Counted from the first letter of the stretch, positions 47,012 through 58,050 are shown. The stretch: DNA of 64,000 nucleotides from Carnobacterium sp. CP1 (GCF_001483965.1 NZ_CP010796.1:1674001-1738000), one strand, 5' to 3'. Made by a program: numbers and translations. The notes: a model not told the origin generated them from the letters alone.

Positions 47012-47041
47012 GATAGGGAAAAACCTCAGTTCGTCCCTATC
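47012..47041. promoter_or_regulatory. Hairpin in the tuf leader
   Basis: GATAGGGA and TCCCTATC, perfect 8-base arms, 14-base loop, 44 bases before the tuf ATG and just past the promoter start region. May act as an mRNA stabiliser or regulator. Confidence 0.55.
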
Positions 47042-47051
47042 ATTTGTAAGA

Positions 47052-47080
47052 ATTATACCGATTAATGCCGGGAAAAGCAA
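47052..47080 (-). promoter_or_regulatory. Promoter of tuf
   Basis: Minus-strand TTGCTT (47075-47080), 17-base spacer, TATAAT (47052-47057), between fusA stop and tuf. Confidence 0.75.
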
Positions 47081-47102
47081 TACTTAACGATTACCGTTAA
47101 CT

Positions 47103-49187
47103 TTACGCTTCGCCGCCATTTTTCTTAATGATTTCTGCAGAAATCGACTTAGGAACATCTTCGTAATGATCAAATGTCATTGAGAATGTACCACGGCCTT
47201 GTGTTGCTGAACGTAATGCTGTAGCGTATCCGAACATTTCAGCTAGTGGAATCGTACCTTTAACGATAGTCGTATTTCCACGTACTTCTGAGCCTTCGAT
47301 CCGTCCACGACGAGCACTAATGTGTCCCATTACGTCTCCTAAATAGTCTTCAGGAATTGTAATATCAACAGCCATCATCGGTTCCAAAATAACAGGGTTA
47401 GCTTTCTTCGCAGCATTTTTAAGTGCCATTGAAGCCGCTACTTTAAATGCCGTTTCATTTGAGTCGACATCATGGTAAGAACCATCATAAAGTTTTGCTT
47501 TGATATCCACTAACGGATAACCAGCAAGAACACCGTTATCTAATGAAGCTTCTAATCCCGCTTTAACTGCTGGGATGTATTCACGAGGAACAACACCACC
47601 AACGATTGCATCTTCAAACTCAAAGCCTTTTCCTTCTTCATTTGGTGAGAATTCGATCCATACGTGACCGTATTGACCTTTACCACCAGATTGACGAACG
47701 AATTTACCTTCAGCTTGAGTCGAACCGCGGAATGTTTCACGATAAGAAACTTGAGGAGCTCCAACAGTAGCTTCAACACCGAATTCACGTTTCATACGGT
47801 CAACGATGATATCTAAGTGTAATTCACCCATACCAGCGATGATCGTTTCACCTGTTTCGTGGTCTGTTTCAGCACGGAAAGTTGGATCTTCTTCAGCTAA
47901 TTTTTGTAATGCAACACCCATTTTATCTTGGTCAGCTTTTGATTTAGGTTCAATCGCTACTTGGATAACAGGTTCCGGGAAGTCCATTGATTCTAAGATA
48001 ACTTGTGATTTTTCGTCACACAGTGTATCTCCAGTAGTCGTATCTTTCAATCCGACTGCTGCTGCAATGTCTCCGGCAAATACTTCAGGGATTTCGCTAC
48101 GAGAGTTCGCATGCATTTGCAAGATACGACCTACACGTTCACGTTTGCCTTTTGAAGCATTTTGGATATATGATCCAGCTTGTAACGTTCCTGAATACAC
48201 ACGGAAGAATGTTAGACGACCTACAAACGGGTCAGTCATAACTTTAAATGCTAATGCTGCGAATGGTGCGCTATCATCTGCAGGACGTTCAACTGTGTCT
48301 TCAGTACCTGGTAAGATACCTTCCATAGGTTTAACGTCGATTGGAGATGGTAGGTAATCAATAACTGCATCTAGCATCATTTGAACACCTTTGTTTTTAA
48401 ATGCTGAACCACAAAGAACTGGGTAAAATTCAACGCTTAAAGTTGCTTTACGAATACCAGCAATAAGTTCTGCTTCAGTAATCTCTTCGCCTTCAAGGTA
48501 TCTTTCCATCATATCTTCGTCTAATTCAGCAACAGCTTCAATCAATTTTGTACGCCATTCGTCTGCTAACTCTTGGTATTCTGCAGGAATGTCTTCTTCA
48601 CGAACCACTTGGCCCATGTCGTCTTCATAGATTTCAGCTTTCATTTTAACTAAATCGATAATTCCGATAAATTCTGTTTCAGCACCCATCGGCAACTGAA
48701 TCGGGTGAGCGTTTGCTTGTAAGCGATCGTGCATTGTGCCTACTGAATACAAAAAGTCTGCTCCGGTTTTATCCATTTTGTTAATGAATACAATACGAGG
48801 TACACCATAAGTTGTTGCTTGACGCCAAACTGTTTCAGTTTGAGGTTCAACACCTGATTGTGCATCAAGTAGCATTACAGCACCATCTAATACACGTAGA
48901 GAACGTTCAACTTCAACAGTGAAGTCAACGTGACCTGGAGTATCGATGATATTTACGCGGTGTCCTTTCCAAGCAGCTGTTGTTGCAGCAGATGTAATCG
49001 TGATTCCACGCTCTTGTTCTTGTGCCATCCAGTCCATTTGTGCTCCACCTTCGTGGGTTTCACCAATTTTATGGATACGGCCAGTATAATAAAGGACACG
49101 CTCAGTCGTTGTTGTTTTACCAGCATCGATATGGGCCATGATTCCGATATTACGGGTATTTTCTAGAGTAAACTCTCTTTTAGCCAT
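47103..49187 (-). CDS. fusA: Translation elongation factor G
   Basis: 694 residues. G1 [14 protein letters not shown]3 DTPGHVDF, G4 NKMD, then domains II-V. Moves tRNA and mRNA after peptide bond formation. Ribosome site AAGAGAGGTG. Between rpsG and tuf, as in other Firmicutes. A hairpin lies in the gap to rpsG. Confidence 0.98.
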   Translation of the reverse strand: MAKREFTLENTRNIGIMAHIDAGKTTTTERVLYYTGRIHKIGETHEGGAQMDWMAQEQERGITITSAATTAAWKGHRVNIIDTPGHVDFTVEVERSLRVLDGAVMLLDAQSGVEPQTETVWRQATTYGVPRIVFINKMDKTGADFLYSVGTMHDRLQANAHPIQLPMGAETEFIGIIDLVKMKAEIYEDDMGQVVREEDIPAEYQELADEWRTKLIEAVAELDEDMMERYLEGEEITEAELIAGIRKATLSVEFYPVLCGSAFKNKGVQMMLDAVIDYLPSPIDVKPMEGILPGTEDTVERPADDSAPFAALAFKVMTDPFVGRLTFFRVYSGTLQAGSYIQNASKGKRERVGRILQMHANSRSEIPEVFAGDIAAAVGLKDTTTGDTLCDEKSQVILESMDFPEPVIQVAIEPKSKADQDKMGVALQKLAEEDPTFRAETDHETGETIIAGMGELHLDIIVDRMKREFGVEATVGAPQVSYRETFRGSTQAEGKFVRQSGGKGQYGHVWIEFSPNEEGKGFEFEDAIVGGVVPREYIPAVKAGLEASLDNGVLAGYPLVDIKAKLYDGSYHDVDSNETAFKVAASMALKNAAKKANPVILEPMMAVDITIPEDYLGDVMGHISARRGRIEGSEVRGNTTIVKGTIPLAEMFGYATALRSATQGRGTFSMTFDHYEDVPKSISAEIIKKNGGEA

Positions 49188-49255
49188 CTTGCAATAACAC
49201 CTCTCTTAAATTAATTAAGTTTTTAATGTTTAGTTTAAATACACTCTTTTCCAAT

Positions 49256-49290
49256 AAAGGCCAGGTTTCTACAATAGGAACCAAGCCTTT
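49256..49290 (-). terminator. Hairpin between rpsG and fusA
   Basis: AAAGGC..GGTT / AACC..GCCTTT, imperfect stem. The T-tract is weak, so it may attenuate or protect the mRNA rather than end it. Located within the str operon. Confidence 0.45.
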
Positions 49291-49303
49291 TTTTGGAAAA
49301 ATT

Positions 49304-49774
49304 TTACCAACGGTAGTGAGCGAAAGCTTTGTTCGCTTCTGCCATTTTATGTGTATCTTCACGTTTTTTAACTGCAGAACCTGAGTTGTTTGCAGCATCC
49401 ATGATTTCTTTAGCAAGACGTTGTTCCATAGTATCTTCTCCACGCAGACGAGCGTAGTTTACTAACCAACGAAGAGCAAGTGCAGTACGACGTTCTGGAC
49501 GAACTTCGACTGGAACTTGGTAGTTAGAACCCCCAACACGACGAGCTTTAACTTCAAGAACAGGCATAATGTTTTTCATTGCTTGTTCAAACACTTCCAT
49601 AGGATCGTTGCCTGTTTGTTCTTTAACAACATCAAGTGAGCTGTAAAGAATAGTAGCAGCTTTCCCACGTTTACCATCAACCATTAAACGGTTGATTAAG
49701 CGAGTAACTAATTTAGAATTATAAATTGGATCAGGTAACACATCACGTTTAGTAATAGGACCTTTACGAGGCAT
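49304..49774 (-). CDS. rpsG: 30S ribosomal protein S7
   Basis: 156 residues starting [19 protein letters not shown] at 49774, seven bases after GGAGG. Head protein near the E site. [20 protein letters not shown] is the conserved end. Confidence 0.97.
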   Translation of the reverse strand: MPRKGPITKRDVLPDPIYNSKLVTRLINRLMVDGKRGKAATILYSSLDVVKEQTGNDPMEVFEQAMKNIMPVLEVKARRVGGSNYQVPVEVRPERRTALALRWLVNYARLRGEDTMEQRLAKEIMDAANNSGSAVKKREDTHKMAEANKAFAHYRW

Positions 49775-49841
49775 CCAAATTCCTCCTTTCAATAATAGTT
49801 TTTTTAGAATACGAATTTCATTTTCAAATTAAGCAGTTAGC

Positions 49842-50255
49842 TTATTTTTTAGGTTTTTTAGCACCATATTTAGAACGACTTTGTTTACGGTCAGTAACAC
49901 CAGCAGTATCTAATGCACCACGAACGATGTGGTAACGTACACCCGGTAAATCCTTAACACGTCCTCCACGGATAAGTACAACACTATGTTCTTGTAGGTT
50001 ATGTCCTTCTCCTGGGATATATGCTGTTACTTCAATTAAGTTAGACAAACGAACACGTGCATATTTACGTAACGCTGAGTTAGGTTTTTTAGGAGTCATA
50101 GTTCCCACACGAGTACAAACACCACGCTTTTGAGGTGAGTTTACTGTTGTTTGTTTTTTTCTTTTACTGTTATATCCTCTGTTCAAAGCAGGTGATTCAG
50201 ACTTTTCTGCTTTAGATTTACGAGGGCTACGAACTAATTGATTAATAGTAGGCAT
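49842..50255 (-). CDS. rpsL: 30S ribosomal protein S12
   Basis: 137 residues; decoding-centre protein. [15 protein letters not shown] and [20 protein letters not shown] include the lysines whose change gives streptomycin resistance; both are wild-type. GGAGG upstream. First gene of the str operon. Confidence 0.98.
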   Translation of the reverse strand: MPTINQLVRSPRKSKAEKSESPALNRGYNSKRKKQTTVNSPQKRGVCTRVGTMTPKKPNSALRKYARVRLSNLIEVTAYIPGEGHNLQEHSVVLIRGGRVKDLPGVRYHIVRGALDTAGVTDRKQSRSKYGAKKPKK

Positions 50256-50430
50256 TGGTAATTTCCTCCTTCCCTGTGTTTATCTTTCTAGTCCACACAT
50301 CCAGGTGGTTCTTTTTTCAGCAAAAAAATAGTGCTGCAAATCGCAACCAGCTTTACTTGTAGAATTAATGGCCCTTGTACCAGTCAGAACGACTGATCGA
50401 CAGGAATCTGTATACAAAAGCACCTTGTGA
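50256..50430 (-). promoter_or_regulatory. str operon leader
   Basis: About 170 bases of untranslated RNA between the promoter and rpsL. Contains possible hairpins such as AGTCGTTCTGACTGG at about 50375-50395. No known leader family recognised. Confidence 0.35.
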
Positions 50431-50459
50431 ATCATACCATGTCTTTTTTTTCTTGTCAA
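50431..50459 (-). promoter_or_regulatory. Promoter of the str operon
   Basis: Minus-strand TTGACA (50454-50459), 17-base spacer, TATGAT (50431-50436); AAGGTGCT follows. Confidence 0.88.
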
Positions 50460-50570
50460 CAAAAGGACAACATTTTTTCTTTTTTCTTCAAAATAATTTT
50501 TTTCATTAAACATTACGTATATTCCTTATAACAAAAGCAAATGAATGAAGAAAGCTAGGTGAATCAAAAA

Positions 50571-51332
50571 ATGTCTGTGTTTCTCTTGTTTCTATTGATC
50601 GGATTGCTTGGTTGTTGTTTCGGTTCTTTTTTTATGGTCGTCGGTTTAAGAATTCCTTTGGGACAATCCATTGTCCATCCGGCCTCGCATTGTGCTGATT
50701 GTCAGCATTCGCTTGGTCCAACTGAACTGATTCCTGTTTTTTCTTTTCTGTTTCAGAAAGGACGGTGCCGCCATTGCCGCGCTTCCCTTTCGCTTTTTTA
50801 TCCGCTTAGCGAAATTTGGACTGGTTTTCTCTTTGTTTCTATTGCCTTAGCTTTTGCAGCTCAACCGCAAGAACTTTTTTTAATGTATCTGCTGGTTGCC
50901 TTTAGTCTGATCTTCAGCGTAACCGATCTCCACTACCAGTTATTGCCAGACTCGCTTATGGCGTCCTTTTTTTCTCTCGTGTTGATCGGTCGAATGTTGT
51001 ATCATCCACTCTCATTTACTCACTATCTGCTCAGCGCTCTCTTTTATTTTAGTTTGTTTTATGCCTTGTATTGGATCACAGATCAAGCCATTGGCGGCGG
51101 CGATGTAAAACTTTTTGGTATCCTTGGCTTATTTTTAGGTTTCAAACTAATGCTGTTCACCTTGTTTGCAGCTTCTTTATCGTTGTTGCTGCTGGCTAGT
51201 ATTCTTTTACTATTAAAAAAAATAACTCGCCAAACTCATCTGCCTTTTGCTCCCTTTATCTTTTTCGGTGTGTTCTTTTCTATCCGCTACGGTGAAGCTC
51301 TCTTGGCCTTAACTGAGAAACTTTTTATCTGA
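50571..51332 (+). CDS. comC: Prepilin leader peptidase / N-methyltransferase (ComC-like)
   Basis: Integral membrane aspartic protease that processes type-IV-pilin-like competence pseudopilins. 253 residues with about seven hydrophobic segments. The two catalytic Asp lie in SVTDLHYQLLPD and GGGDVKLFG (about residue 176). Two CxxC pairs (CADCQ, CRHCR) in the first loop. The ATG at 50571 has AGGTGA eight bases upstream; a GTG at 50559 is possible. The only plus-strand gene in the 21-64 kb part. Confidence 0.88.
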   Translation: MSVFLLFLLIGLLGCCFGSFFMVVGLRIPLGQSIVHPASHCADCQHSLGPTELIPVFSFLFQKGRCRHCRASLSLFYPLSEIWTGFLFVSIALAFAAQPQELFLMYLLVAFSLIFSVTDLHYQLLPDSLMASFFSLVLIGRMLYHPLSFTHYLLSALFYFSLFYALYWITDQAIGGGDVKLFGILGLFLGFKLMLFTLFAASLSLLLLASILLLLKKITRQTHLPFAPFIFFGVFFSIRYGEALLALTEKLFI

Positions 51333-51335
51333 CAA

Positions 51336-51380
51336 AATAAAACAGAGCAAAAGTACTTTTATCCCTTTTGCTCTGTCTTA
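51336..51380. terminator. Terminator shared by comC and the oxidoreductase
   Basis: ACAGAGCAAAAG / CTTTTGCTCTGT perfect 12-base arms with an 11-base loop, between two convergent genes. Confidence 0.85.
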
Positions 51381-51395
51381 TTATCTAATCCAGTG

Positions 51396-52313
51396 TTAAT
51401 CAGCTGTCACCTTCAGCAAAATGCGCCCTCGGCCGTGGCCAGTCTCACTTTGCATCATAGCTTCTCGAACTTTTTCCAATGGATAAACCTTCTCGATTTC
51501 TGTTTTGATTGTACCATTAGCCATCAGTTCTGCTAATTGGTCCAAATCACTTAGTGTGGGGCTATCCTGATTGTCTATTCCTGTAACTAAATGATCTGTT
51601 GCAGCTTGTGGGTTGCGAATGCCGACCAAACTGACTAACTTTCCACCTGGCTTGATGATTTCCCAAGATCGGTCTTGGGTTTCGCCGCCAATCAAATCAA
51701 TAACTAAATCAACGGCCGCTACCTCTTCTTCAAACCGTTGCTTTTTATAATCGATTCCTTGGTCTGCGCCTAATTCTTTTAAAAAGCTTTGGTTATCCGT
51801 TGATGCTGTTCCGATAACTTCTGCCCCTTTCCATTTAGCCAACTGAACGGCATAATGTCCTACTCCGCCAGCTGCAGCATGGATCAAAACACGTTGACCA
51901 GCTTTTAGATCGCCTTGTGTAAATAAAGCTTTCCAGGCTGTTTCTGCACCGGCAATAATCGTAGCCGCTTGTTCAAATGAAAGATTGACAGGTTTGTGAT
52001 TCAAGGCTGTCATGGGAATAGCGGCCTTTTCTTTATAGGCTCCGCGTTTTGTTCTGCCGAAAACGGCATCGCCGATTTTAAAACCTACCACATCTTTACC
52101 AACTTGTTCAATAATCCCCGAAGCGGCAATTCCCGGAGTATAAGGAAAATGTCTCTTGCCTGCCTTGCCTTGTCGGATTTTCCAGTCAACCGGCAATACT
52201 CCTGCATAACGAACTTTGATCAGTACCTCATCATCCTTTGGCACCGGTGTCTCGGTTTCTTCTAATTTCAGTACTTCCGGTCCGCCAAATTCATCAACCC
52301 GTACAGCTTTCAT
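51396..52313 (-). CDS. NADPH:quinone oxidoreductase / zinc-free alcohol dehydrogenase-type protein
   Basis: 305 residues from the ATG at 52313 (GAAGGGC upstream); the longer frame overlaps the aldehyde dehydrogenase gene. MDR-family: KAVRVDEFGGPEVLKLEE at the N-terminus, nucleotide-binding AAAGGVGHYAVQLAKWKGA (about 150-168). No zinc-ligand cysteines are apparent. Likely acts on quinones or enals. Just after gabD, possibly cotranscribed. Confidence 0.85.
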   Translation of the reverse strand: MKAVRVDEFGGPEVLKLEETETPVPKDDEVLIKVRYAGVLPVDWKIRQGKAGKRHFPYTPGIAASGIIEQVGKDVVGFKIGDAVFGRTKRGAYKEKAAIPMTALNHKPVNLSFEQAATIIAGAETAWKALFTQGDLKAGQRVLIHAAAGGVGHYAVQLAKWKGAEVIGTASTDNQSFLKELGADQGIDYKKQRFEEEVAAVDLVIDLIGGETQDRSWEIIKPGGKLVSLVGIRNPQAATDHLVTGIDNQDSPTLSDLDQLAELMANGTIKTEIEKVYPLEKVREAMMQSETGHGRGRILLKVTAD

Positions 52314-52347
52314 CTTTAGCCCTTCTTTCTTTTTTAGGCACTCTCTC

Positions 52348-53814
52348 TTAATCAGCAAAGTAAGTGGTGTGGACAAATTTAACTTCAAGAAACTCTTCAA
52401 TTCCATAATGCCCATTTTCGCGGCCTAGACCAGAATGTTTCACACCGCCAAAAGGTGTTTCTGACTGAGAAACTTGCGTATTGTTGACTCCTACTAATCC
52501 ATACTCTAAAGCTCGACTCACTTTTTCAGCACGACGCAAGTCAGTAGTGAAAACGTAAGAAGCCAAACCGAAGTTGGTATCATTAGCCATTTGAATCACG
52601 TCATCTTCTTCTTCAAATTCAATCAGCGGAACGACTGGACCAAAAGTTTCTTCATAGAATATATCCATTTCTTTCGTTACGCCATCGACGACAGTTGGCT
52701 GATAAAAGAATCCTTTTTCATATTCTCCTTCTGTCAAGCGACCCCCACCGACAGGAATGTCTGCACCTTTATTTTTTGCATCCGCTAATTGAGCATCAAT
52801 CGTTTCACGAGCTTCTTCATTGATTAGCGGGCCTACCGTCACTTCATCTAGCCCATTCCCGACCTTCACTTGAGAAACAGCTTGATTTAAAGCAGCCGTG
52901 AATTCTTTTTTGATCGATTTTTCGACAAAAATACGGTTAGGCGATGTACAAGCTTGCCCATTGTTCCTGAATTTCATAGCTACTAATGTCTTGACCGTTT
53001 CTTCGATCGGTGCATCTGCAAAAACAATAAACGGTGCATGCCCGCCTAATTCTAATGAGATTTTTTTCAAGGTAGCCCCGCACTGTTCATACAATTGCTG
53101 CCCTACCTTGGTTGAGCCGGTAAACGTTAATTTGCGAACATCATTACTGTCCGTTAAGGCTTTACCGATATCACTTGATGGCCCCATTACCAAATTAGCT
53201 ACGCCGGCCGGTAACCCCGCTTGTTCAAACAACTCAAATAATGCAATAGCAGAGAGCGGTGTGCTGCTGGCTGGTTTCAAAATAATCGTGCAGCCAGCTG
53301 AAATAGCGGGCGATATCTTCCGTATGATCATGTTAGACGGAAAGTTCCAAGGGGTAATGGCACCAACAACGCCTACTGGCTGCTTCTTAACTTCAAATTT
53401 GTGGTTATTAGGAGCAGGAATCGTTTCACCATAGATCCGCCTAGCTTCTTCAGCATTCCAATGCATATTTTCTACGTTCGTTTTGATTTCGCCTTTTGCT
53501 TCTGCTAGTGGTTTGCCTTGTTCTAGCGTCATGATCAGTGCTAGTCGATCTGCATTTTCTTCCATTAAATCCGCAATTTTGTGCAGAATCTTTACTCTTT
53601 CTTTCAATTCCATTCCTGACCATACTGGAAAAGCCGCTTTTGCTGCTGCAATAGCTTTTTCAGTATCAGCTGTATCGGCTTGTGCCACTTGTATCAACTC
53701 TTCGCCTGTAGCAGGGTTGTTGACTGCTTTACTTTCCAGCGAGCCTGTTGTCCATTGTCCGTCAATATAAAGCCCTGATTGCATATCCGGTAATTTTTTT
53801 CGTGTTATTCCCAC
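52348..53814 (-). CDS. gabD: Succinate-semialdehyde dehydrogenase (NAD(P)+)
   Basis: 488 residues, full length for the aldehyde dehydrogenase superfamily. Catalytic Cys in NNGQACTSPNR (about residue 288) and Glu in LELGGHAPFIVF (about 254). PWNFPSN and GSTKVGQQL shape the cofactor site. It matches SSADH-type enzymes best; the true substrate could be another aldehyde. GTG start at 53814 with GGAGTG upstream. Confidence 0.85.
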   Translation of the reverse strand: MGITRKKLPDMQSGLYIDGQWTTGSLESKAVNNPATGEELIQVAQADTADTEKAIAAAKAAFPVWSGMELKERVKILHKIADLMEENADRLALIMTLEQGKPLAEAKGEIKTNVENMHWNAEEARRIYGETIPAPNNHKFEVKKQPVGVVGAITPWNFPSNMIIRKISPAISAGCTIILKPASSTPLSAIALFELFEQAGLPAGVANLVMGPSSDIGKALTDSNDVRKLTFTGSTKVGQQLYEQCGATLKKISLELGGHAPFIVFADAPIEETVKTLVAMKFRNNGQACTSPNRIFVEKSIKKEFTAALNQAVSQVKVGNGLDEVTVGPLINEEARETIDAQLADAKNKGADIPVGGGRLTEGEYEKGFFYQPTVVDGVTKEMDIFYEETFGPVVPLIEFEEEDDVIQMANDTNFGLASYVFTTDLRRAEKVSRALEYGLVGVNNTQVSQSETPFGGVKHSGLGRENGHYGIEEFLEVKFVHTTYFAD

Positions 53815-53937
53815 TTAAAACACTCCTTCAATTTTTTGGTTTTTATATTTCTACTCATAATTAGCATAGCACACCTTCCGGCTCACTAAAAATAATGTCA
53901 CTTTCAAATAAGTAGGCAAATGAAAAAAGGAGGTTAT

Positions 53938-54100
53938 GTACCTTAAGGAGAGAGATTTAACATCGTTAAGGTACGCAAATAGGGTTTGTGTACCTTAACG
54001 ATAGGGGTTTAGCAATGTTGAGGTACTCAAAAAGGATTTGCGTACCTCATGGACAGAGCTTTAACATTGTTAAGGCACGCAAAAGGAATTCGCACTATCG
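53938..54100. repeat. Degenerate 52-base-period hairpin array, locus 2
   Basis: Unit starts at 53938, 53990 and 54042 (exactly 52 apart), with a partial fourth at about 54092. The first, GTACCTTAA..TTAAGGTAC, has 9 perfect base pairs; the second GTACCTTAAC / GTTGAGGTAC has 10 with one G-U; the third is degraded. The hairpin span is 37 bases in the clear ones. The region upstream of gabD, 53815-53937, is otherwise empty. Confidence 0.8.
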
Positions 54101-54140
54101 ACGGAAAAGCAACGACTAAAGTTATGAAGTTTAGGCAAAC

Positions 54141-54187
54141 AAAAAAGGCCGTTCAGCTGATTGTAGCATCAGTTGAACGGCCTTTTT
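54141..54187 (-). terminator. Terminator of rpoBC
   Basis: AAAAAGGCCGTTCA.CTGAT / ATCAG.TGAACGGCCTTTTT, long stem with A and T runs, 8 bases before the rpoC stop in plus coordinates. Confidence 0.9.
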
Positions 54188-54195
54188 AACTTATC

Positions 54196-57100
54196 TTATA
54201 TATTCGGTTCCTTTTTGTCATTGATGCTGTAAACATTCTCGCTCACAACGCCAACTCCTTTTGGTTCCATTTTACGATATTTCGGCATTCCTGTACCAGC
54301 TGGAATGATTTTTCCGATAATGACGTTTTCTTTCAATCCTAATAACGGATCACGTTTTCCGCGAATAGCAGCATCTGTTAAGACACGTGTCGTCTCTTGG
54401 AAGGAAGCAGCTGACAAGAAACTATTTGTTTCAAGAGAAGCTTTAGTAATTCCAAGTAAAACTGGACGAGCTGTCGCTGGAACACCGCCGGCTAATAGCG
54501 TACGGTTATTTTCGTCTGTGAAATCATGGATGTCGATCAACGTTCCTGGCAAGACGTCTGTTTCACCTGGATCCATGATACGAACTTTCCGCAACATTTG
54601 ACGAACCATAACTTCGATATGTTTGTCGCCGATTTCTACCCCTTGCATACGGTAAACTTTTTGAACTTCACGTAAGAGATAGTTTTCAACAGAAAGAACA
54701 TCGCTGACACCTAATAGTTGTTTAGGATCGACTGATCCTTCAATTAAGCTTGAACCACGTTTAACGATGTCGCCTTCAGCAACTTTCATGCGGGAAGTAA
54801 ACGGAATTTGGTAACTACGCGTATCGGTTACTCCTTTGATCGTAATTTCTTTCGTACGATCTGCTGGATTTTCTTCAATCGCAATGACTTCACCGGTTAC
54901 TTCAGTGATAACAGCTTGTCCTTTAGGATGACGAGCTTCAAAAATTTCTTGGATACGTGGAAGACCTTGAGTAATATCGTCTCCGGCAACTCCACCTGTA
55001 TGGAAAGTACGCATGGTTAATTGGGTTCCTGGTTCTCCAATTGATTGAGCTGCAATTGTTCCAACTGCTTCTCCAACTTCAACTTCTGAACCTGTAGCCA
55101 AGTTACGGCCATAACAATACTTACAAACACCATGTTTAGTATTACATGTAAATACTGAACGAATGGTAACTTGTTCAATATCTGCGTCTATAATTTCTTT
55201 TGCAATGTCTTCTGTGATGATTTCGTTATTTTTGATGATAACAGATCCGTCTTTAGGATTAAAGATCGTTTTACGTGTATAACGACCTAACAAACGCTCC
55301 TCAAGAGGTTCAATCACTTCATTGCCTTCTTTAATAGCAGTAACTTCTAAACCACGGTCCGTTCCACAATCTGTTTCACGAATGATAACATCTTGTGCCA
55401 CGTCTACTAAACGACGAGTCAAGTAACCCGAGTCAGCCGTTTTCAGAGCCGTATCGGTCATTCCTTTACGAGCACCATGGGTAGAGATAAACATTTCTAA
55501 AACTGATAGTCCTTCACGGAAGTTAGATGTGATCGGTAATTCCATGATTTGTCCATTCGGTGCAGCCATCAATCCACGCATACCAGCCAGTTGAGTAAAG
55601 TTGGAGATGTTACCACGGGCACCTGAGTCACTCATCATGAAGATCGGGTTGCGGTCATCTAAACTTTCCATCAATTTCACTTGAATACGGTCTTTAGCAG
55701 CATTCCAGATAGCAATAACACGTTCATAACGTTCATCATCCGTAATTAAACCACGACGGAATTGTTTGGTTACATTGTCTACTTGTCCATGAGCTTCATC
55801 TAACATCTCTTGTTTTTCATGCAAGACAACGATATCCGAAATTCCTACGGTAATCCCTGCAATAGTAGAATATTTGTATCCTAAGTCTTTCATTCTGTCT
55901 AACATTTTTGATGTTTCGGTTATTTTGAAACGTTTGAAAACTTCTGCAATAATATTACCAAGGTTTTTCTTCTTAAATGGTTTGATCAACGCTTGCTCTT
56001 TAATGTGAGCCGGAATATCCGTTGCTGCTTCGACAAAGTATTTGTCTGGTGTAGCAACCTCAAGGTTTACTTGAGTCGGCTCATTCATGTATGGGAATTC
56101 CCCAGGCATGATTTCATTGAAAATCAATTTCCCAACAGTCGTGATCATCATTTTATCTTTTTGCCATTCAGTAAACGGTTTGTTCGGAATATCGATTGCA
56201 CGGATTCCAATCCGTGAATGTAAATGCACATAGCCGCTTTGGTAAGCAACCAATGCTTCATTCAAACTGCTGAATGTCATTCCTTCGCCTTCGCGTCCTT
56301 CTTCTTCCATTGTAAGGTAATAGTTCCCCAATACCATATCTTGAGAAGGAGTAACTACTGGTTTACCATCTTTTGGATTTAGAATGTTTTGAGCAGCAAG
56401 CATCAACATACGCGCTTCAGCTTGTGCCTCTTCACTTAACGGTACATGGACAGCCATTTGGTCTCCATCGAAGTCGGCGTTATAAGCTTCACAGACTAAT
56501 GGGTGCAAGCGAATAGCTTTACCCTCTACAAGAACAGGCTCAAAAGCTTGGATTCCTAATCTGTGTAATGTTGGTGCCCGGTTCAATAGAACTGGGTGTT
56601 CGCGGATAACTTCTTCCAAGACAGGCCAGATAGCATCGTCTTGACGATCGATTTTGCGTTTTGCGTTTTTGATATTGCTGGCGATATCGCGGGCAACAAG
56701 TTCTCTCATTACAAATGGTTTGAAAAGTTCAATGGCCATTTGTTTCGGCAATCCACATTGGTACATTTTAAGCGTTGGTCCAACAACAATAACCGAACGG
56801 CCTGAATAGTCTACACGTTTACCAAGTAAGTTTTGACGGAAACGACCTTGTTTTCCTTTTAGCATGTGTGACAATGATTTCAATGGACGGTTACCTGGTC
56901 CAGTAACTGGACGGCCGCGACGACCATTATCAATCAAAGCATCGACTGCTTCTTGCAACATCCGTTTTTCATTTTGAACAATGATATTCGGTGCCATTAA
57001 ATCTAGTAGACGTTTCAAACGGTTGTTACGGTTAATTACACGACGGTACAAGTCATTTAAATCACTTGTCGCAAAGCGTCCGCCTTCTAATTGAACCATT

Positions 57101-57819
57101 GGGCGAATTTCTGGAGGAATAATCGGAATAACATCCATAACCATCCATGATGGGTGGTTTCCAGAATTACGGAAAGCTTCTAGAATATCCAAGCGACGAA
57201 TAGCACGTGTCCGTTTTTGGCCTTGTGCTGTTTTTAATTCTTCTTTTAATTCAGTCACTTCTTTTTCAAGATTTACATCGTTCAATAATTGCTTAATGGC
57301 TTCTGCTCCCATTTCAGCTTGAAATTCTGTTCCATATTGATCACGACGTTCACGGTATTCTCTTTCAGTCAATAATTGTTTCTTTTCCATCGGTGTGTTA
57401 CCAGGTTCGATAACAACGTAAGAAGCGAAATAAATGATTTCTTCAAGAGCACGTGGGCTCATGTCTAACACAAGTCCCATACGGCTTGGAATCCCTTTGA
57501 AATACCAAATGTGAGTAACTGGTGCTGCTAATTCAATATGACCCATACGTTCACGACGTACTTTAGAACGAGTTACTTCAACTCCACAACGGTCGCAGAC
57601 GATGCCTTTGTAACGAATTCGTTTGTATTTTCCACAAGCACATTCCCAGTCTTTTGAAGGTCCGAAAATACGTTCACAGAATAAACCATCTCGTTCAGGT
57701 TTCAATGTACGATAGTTAATGGTTTCAGGTTTTTTGACTTCTCCATAAGACCAACTGCGAATCTTATCTGGAGAGGCCAAACCAATTTGCATACTTTCAA
57801 AATTATTAACGTCTATCAA
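54196..57819 (-). CDS. rpoC: RNA polymerase beta' subunit
   Basis: 1207 residues. Catalytic [12 protein letters not shown] (about residue 460), N-terminal zinc ribbon [13 protein letters not shown], second zinc site [13 protein letters not shown]. The start is TTG at 57819 (GGGAGG upstream), matching the short (M)[12 protein letters not shown] start in relatives. Follows rpoB by a 231-base structured spacer, longer than usual. Confidence 0.98.
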   Translation of the reverse strand: MIDVNNFESMQIGLASPDKIRSWSYGEVKKPETINYRTLKPERDGLFCERIFGPSKDWECACGKYKRIRYKGIVCDRCGVEVTRSKVRRERMGHIELAAPVTHIWYFKGIPSRMGLVLDMSPRALEEIIYFASYVVIEPGNTPMEKKQLLTEREYRERRDQYGTEFQAEMGAEAIKQLLNDVNLEKEVTELKEELKTAQGQKRTRAIRRLDILEAFRNSGNHPSWMVMDVIPIIPPEIRPMVQLEGGRFATSDLNDLYRRVINRNNRLKRLLDLMAPNIIVQNEKRMLQEAVDALIDNGRRGRPVTGPGNRPLKSLSHMLKGKQGRFRQNLLGKRVDYSGRSVIVVGPTLKMYQCGLPKQMAIELFKPFVMRELVARDIASNIKNAKRKIDRQDDAIWPVLEEVIREHPVLLNRAPTLHRLGIQAFEPVLVEGKAIRLHPLVCEAYNADFDGDQMAVHVPLSEEAQAEARMLMLAAQNILNPKDGKPVVTPSQDMVLGNYYLTMEEEGREGEGMTFSSLNEALVAYQSGYVHLHSRIGIRAIDIPNKPFTEWQKDKMMITTVGKLIFNEIMPGEFPYMNEPTQVNLEVATPDKYFVEAATDIPAHIKEQALIKPFKKKNLGNIIAEVFKRFKITETSKMLDRMKDLGYKYSTIAGITVGISDIVVLHEKQEMLDEAHGQVDNVTKQFRRGLITDDERYERVIAIWNAAKDRIQVKLMESLDDRNPIFMMSDSGARGNISNFTQLAGMRGLMAAPNGQIMELPITSNFREGLSVLEMFISTHGARKGMTDTALKTADSGYLTRRLVDVAQDVIIRETDCGTDRGLEVTAIKEGNEVIEPLEERLLGRYTRKTIFNPKDGSVIIKNNEIITEDIAKEIIDADIEQVTIRSVFTCNTKHGVCKYCYGRNLATGSEVEVGEAVGTIAAQSIGEPGTQLTMRTFHTGGVAGDDITQGLPRIQEIFEARHPKGQAVITEVTGEVIAIEENPADRTKEITIKGVTDTRSYQIPFTSRMKVAEGDIVKRGSSLIEGSVDPKQLLGVSDVLSVENYLLREVQKVYRMQGVEIGDKHIEVMVRQMLRKVRIMDPGETDVLPGTLIDIHDFTDENNRTLLAGGVPATARPVLLGITKASLETNSFLSAASFQETTRVLTDAAIRGKRDPLLGLKENVIIGKIIPAGTGMPKYRKMEPKGVGVVSENVYSINDKKEPNI

Positions 57820-58050
57820 GGGGCCTACCTCCCTTTATTTTTTATATCGAGCTGCCCTATCTGCTCACTGTTTTGGTTCATTACAAAATAGAGCGGAAAC
57901 CCGAGTCCCCGGAGGAACTCTCCGCATCTTCTTTAATCGAGCTGCGCGCTCTAGCTCTTCGGAAAAAAGACAAAATTGTCCTCAAGGCTTACAGCCTTCT
58001 GCGGGAATTTTTCTATTTTTCTGTCAGAGCTGAACAGAGCGCTTCGCATC
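57820..58050. other. Structured 231-base spacer between rpoB and rpoC
   Basis: No gene. Read on the minus strand, GCGCTC..AGCTCT pairs with AGAGCT.GAGCGC to form an outer stem, with AAGGCT-GTA-AGCCTT and GACAATTTTGTC inside. A second hairpin, GAGTTCC-TCCG-GGGACTC, lies nearer rpoC. GC content is higher than in flanking non-coding DNA. Looks like an inserted repeat element or a processing region. Confidence 0.5.

Noticed and set aside
49842-50255. Streptomycin-resistance substitution in rpsL
   Set aside because: Both conserved lysine regions ([11 protein letters not shown] and [13 protein letters not shown]) read as wild-type.
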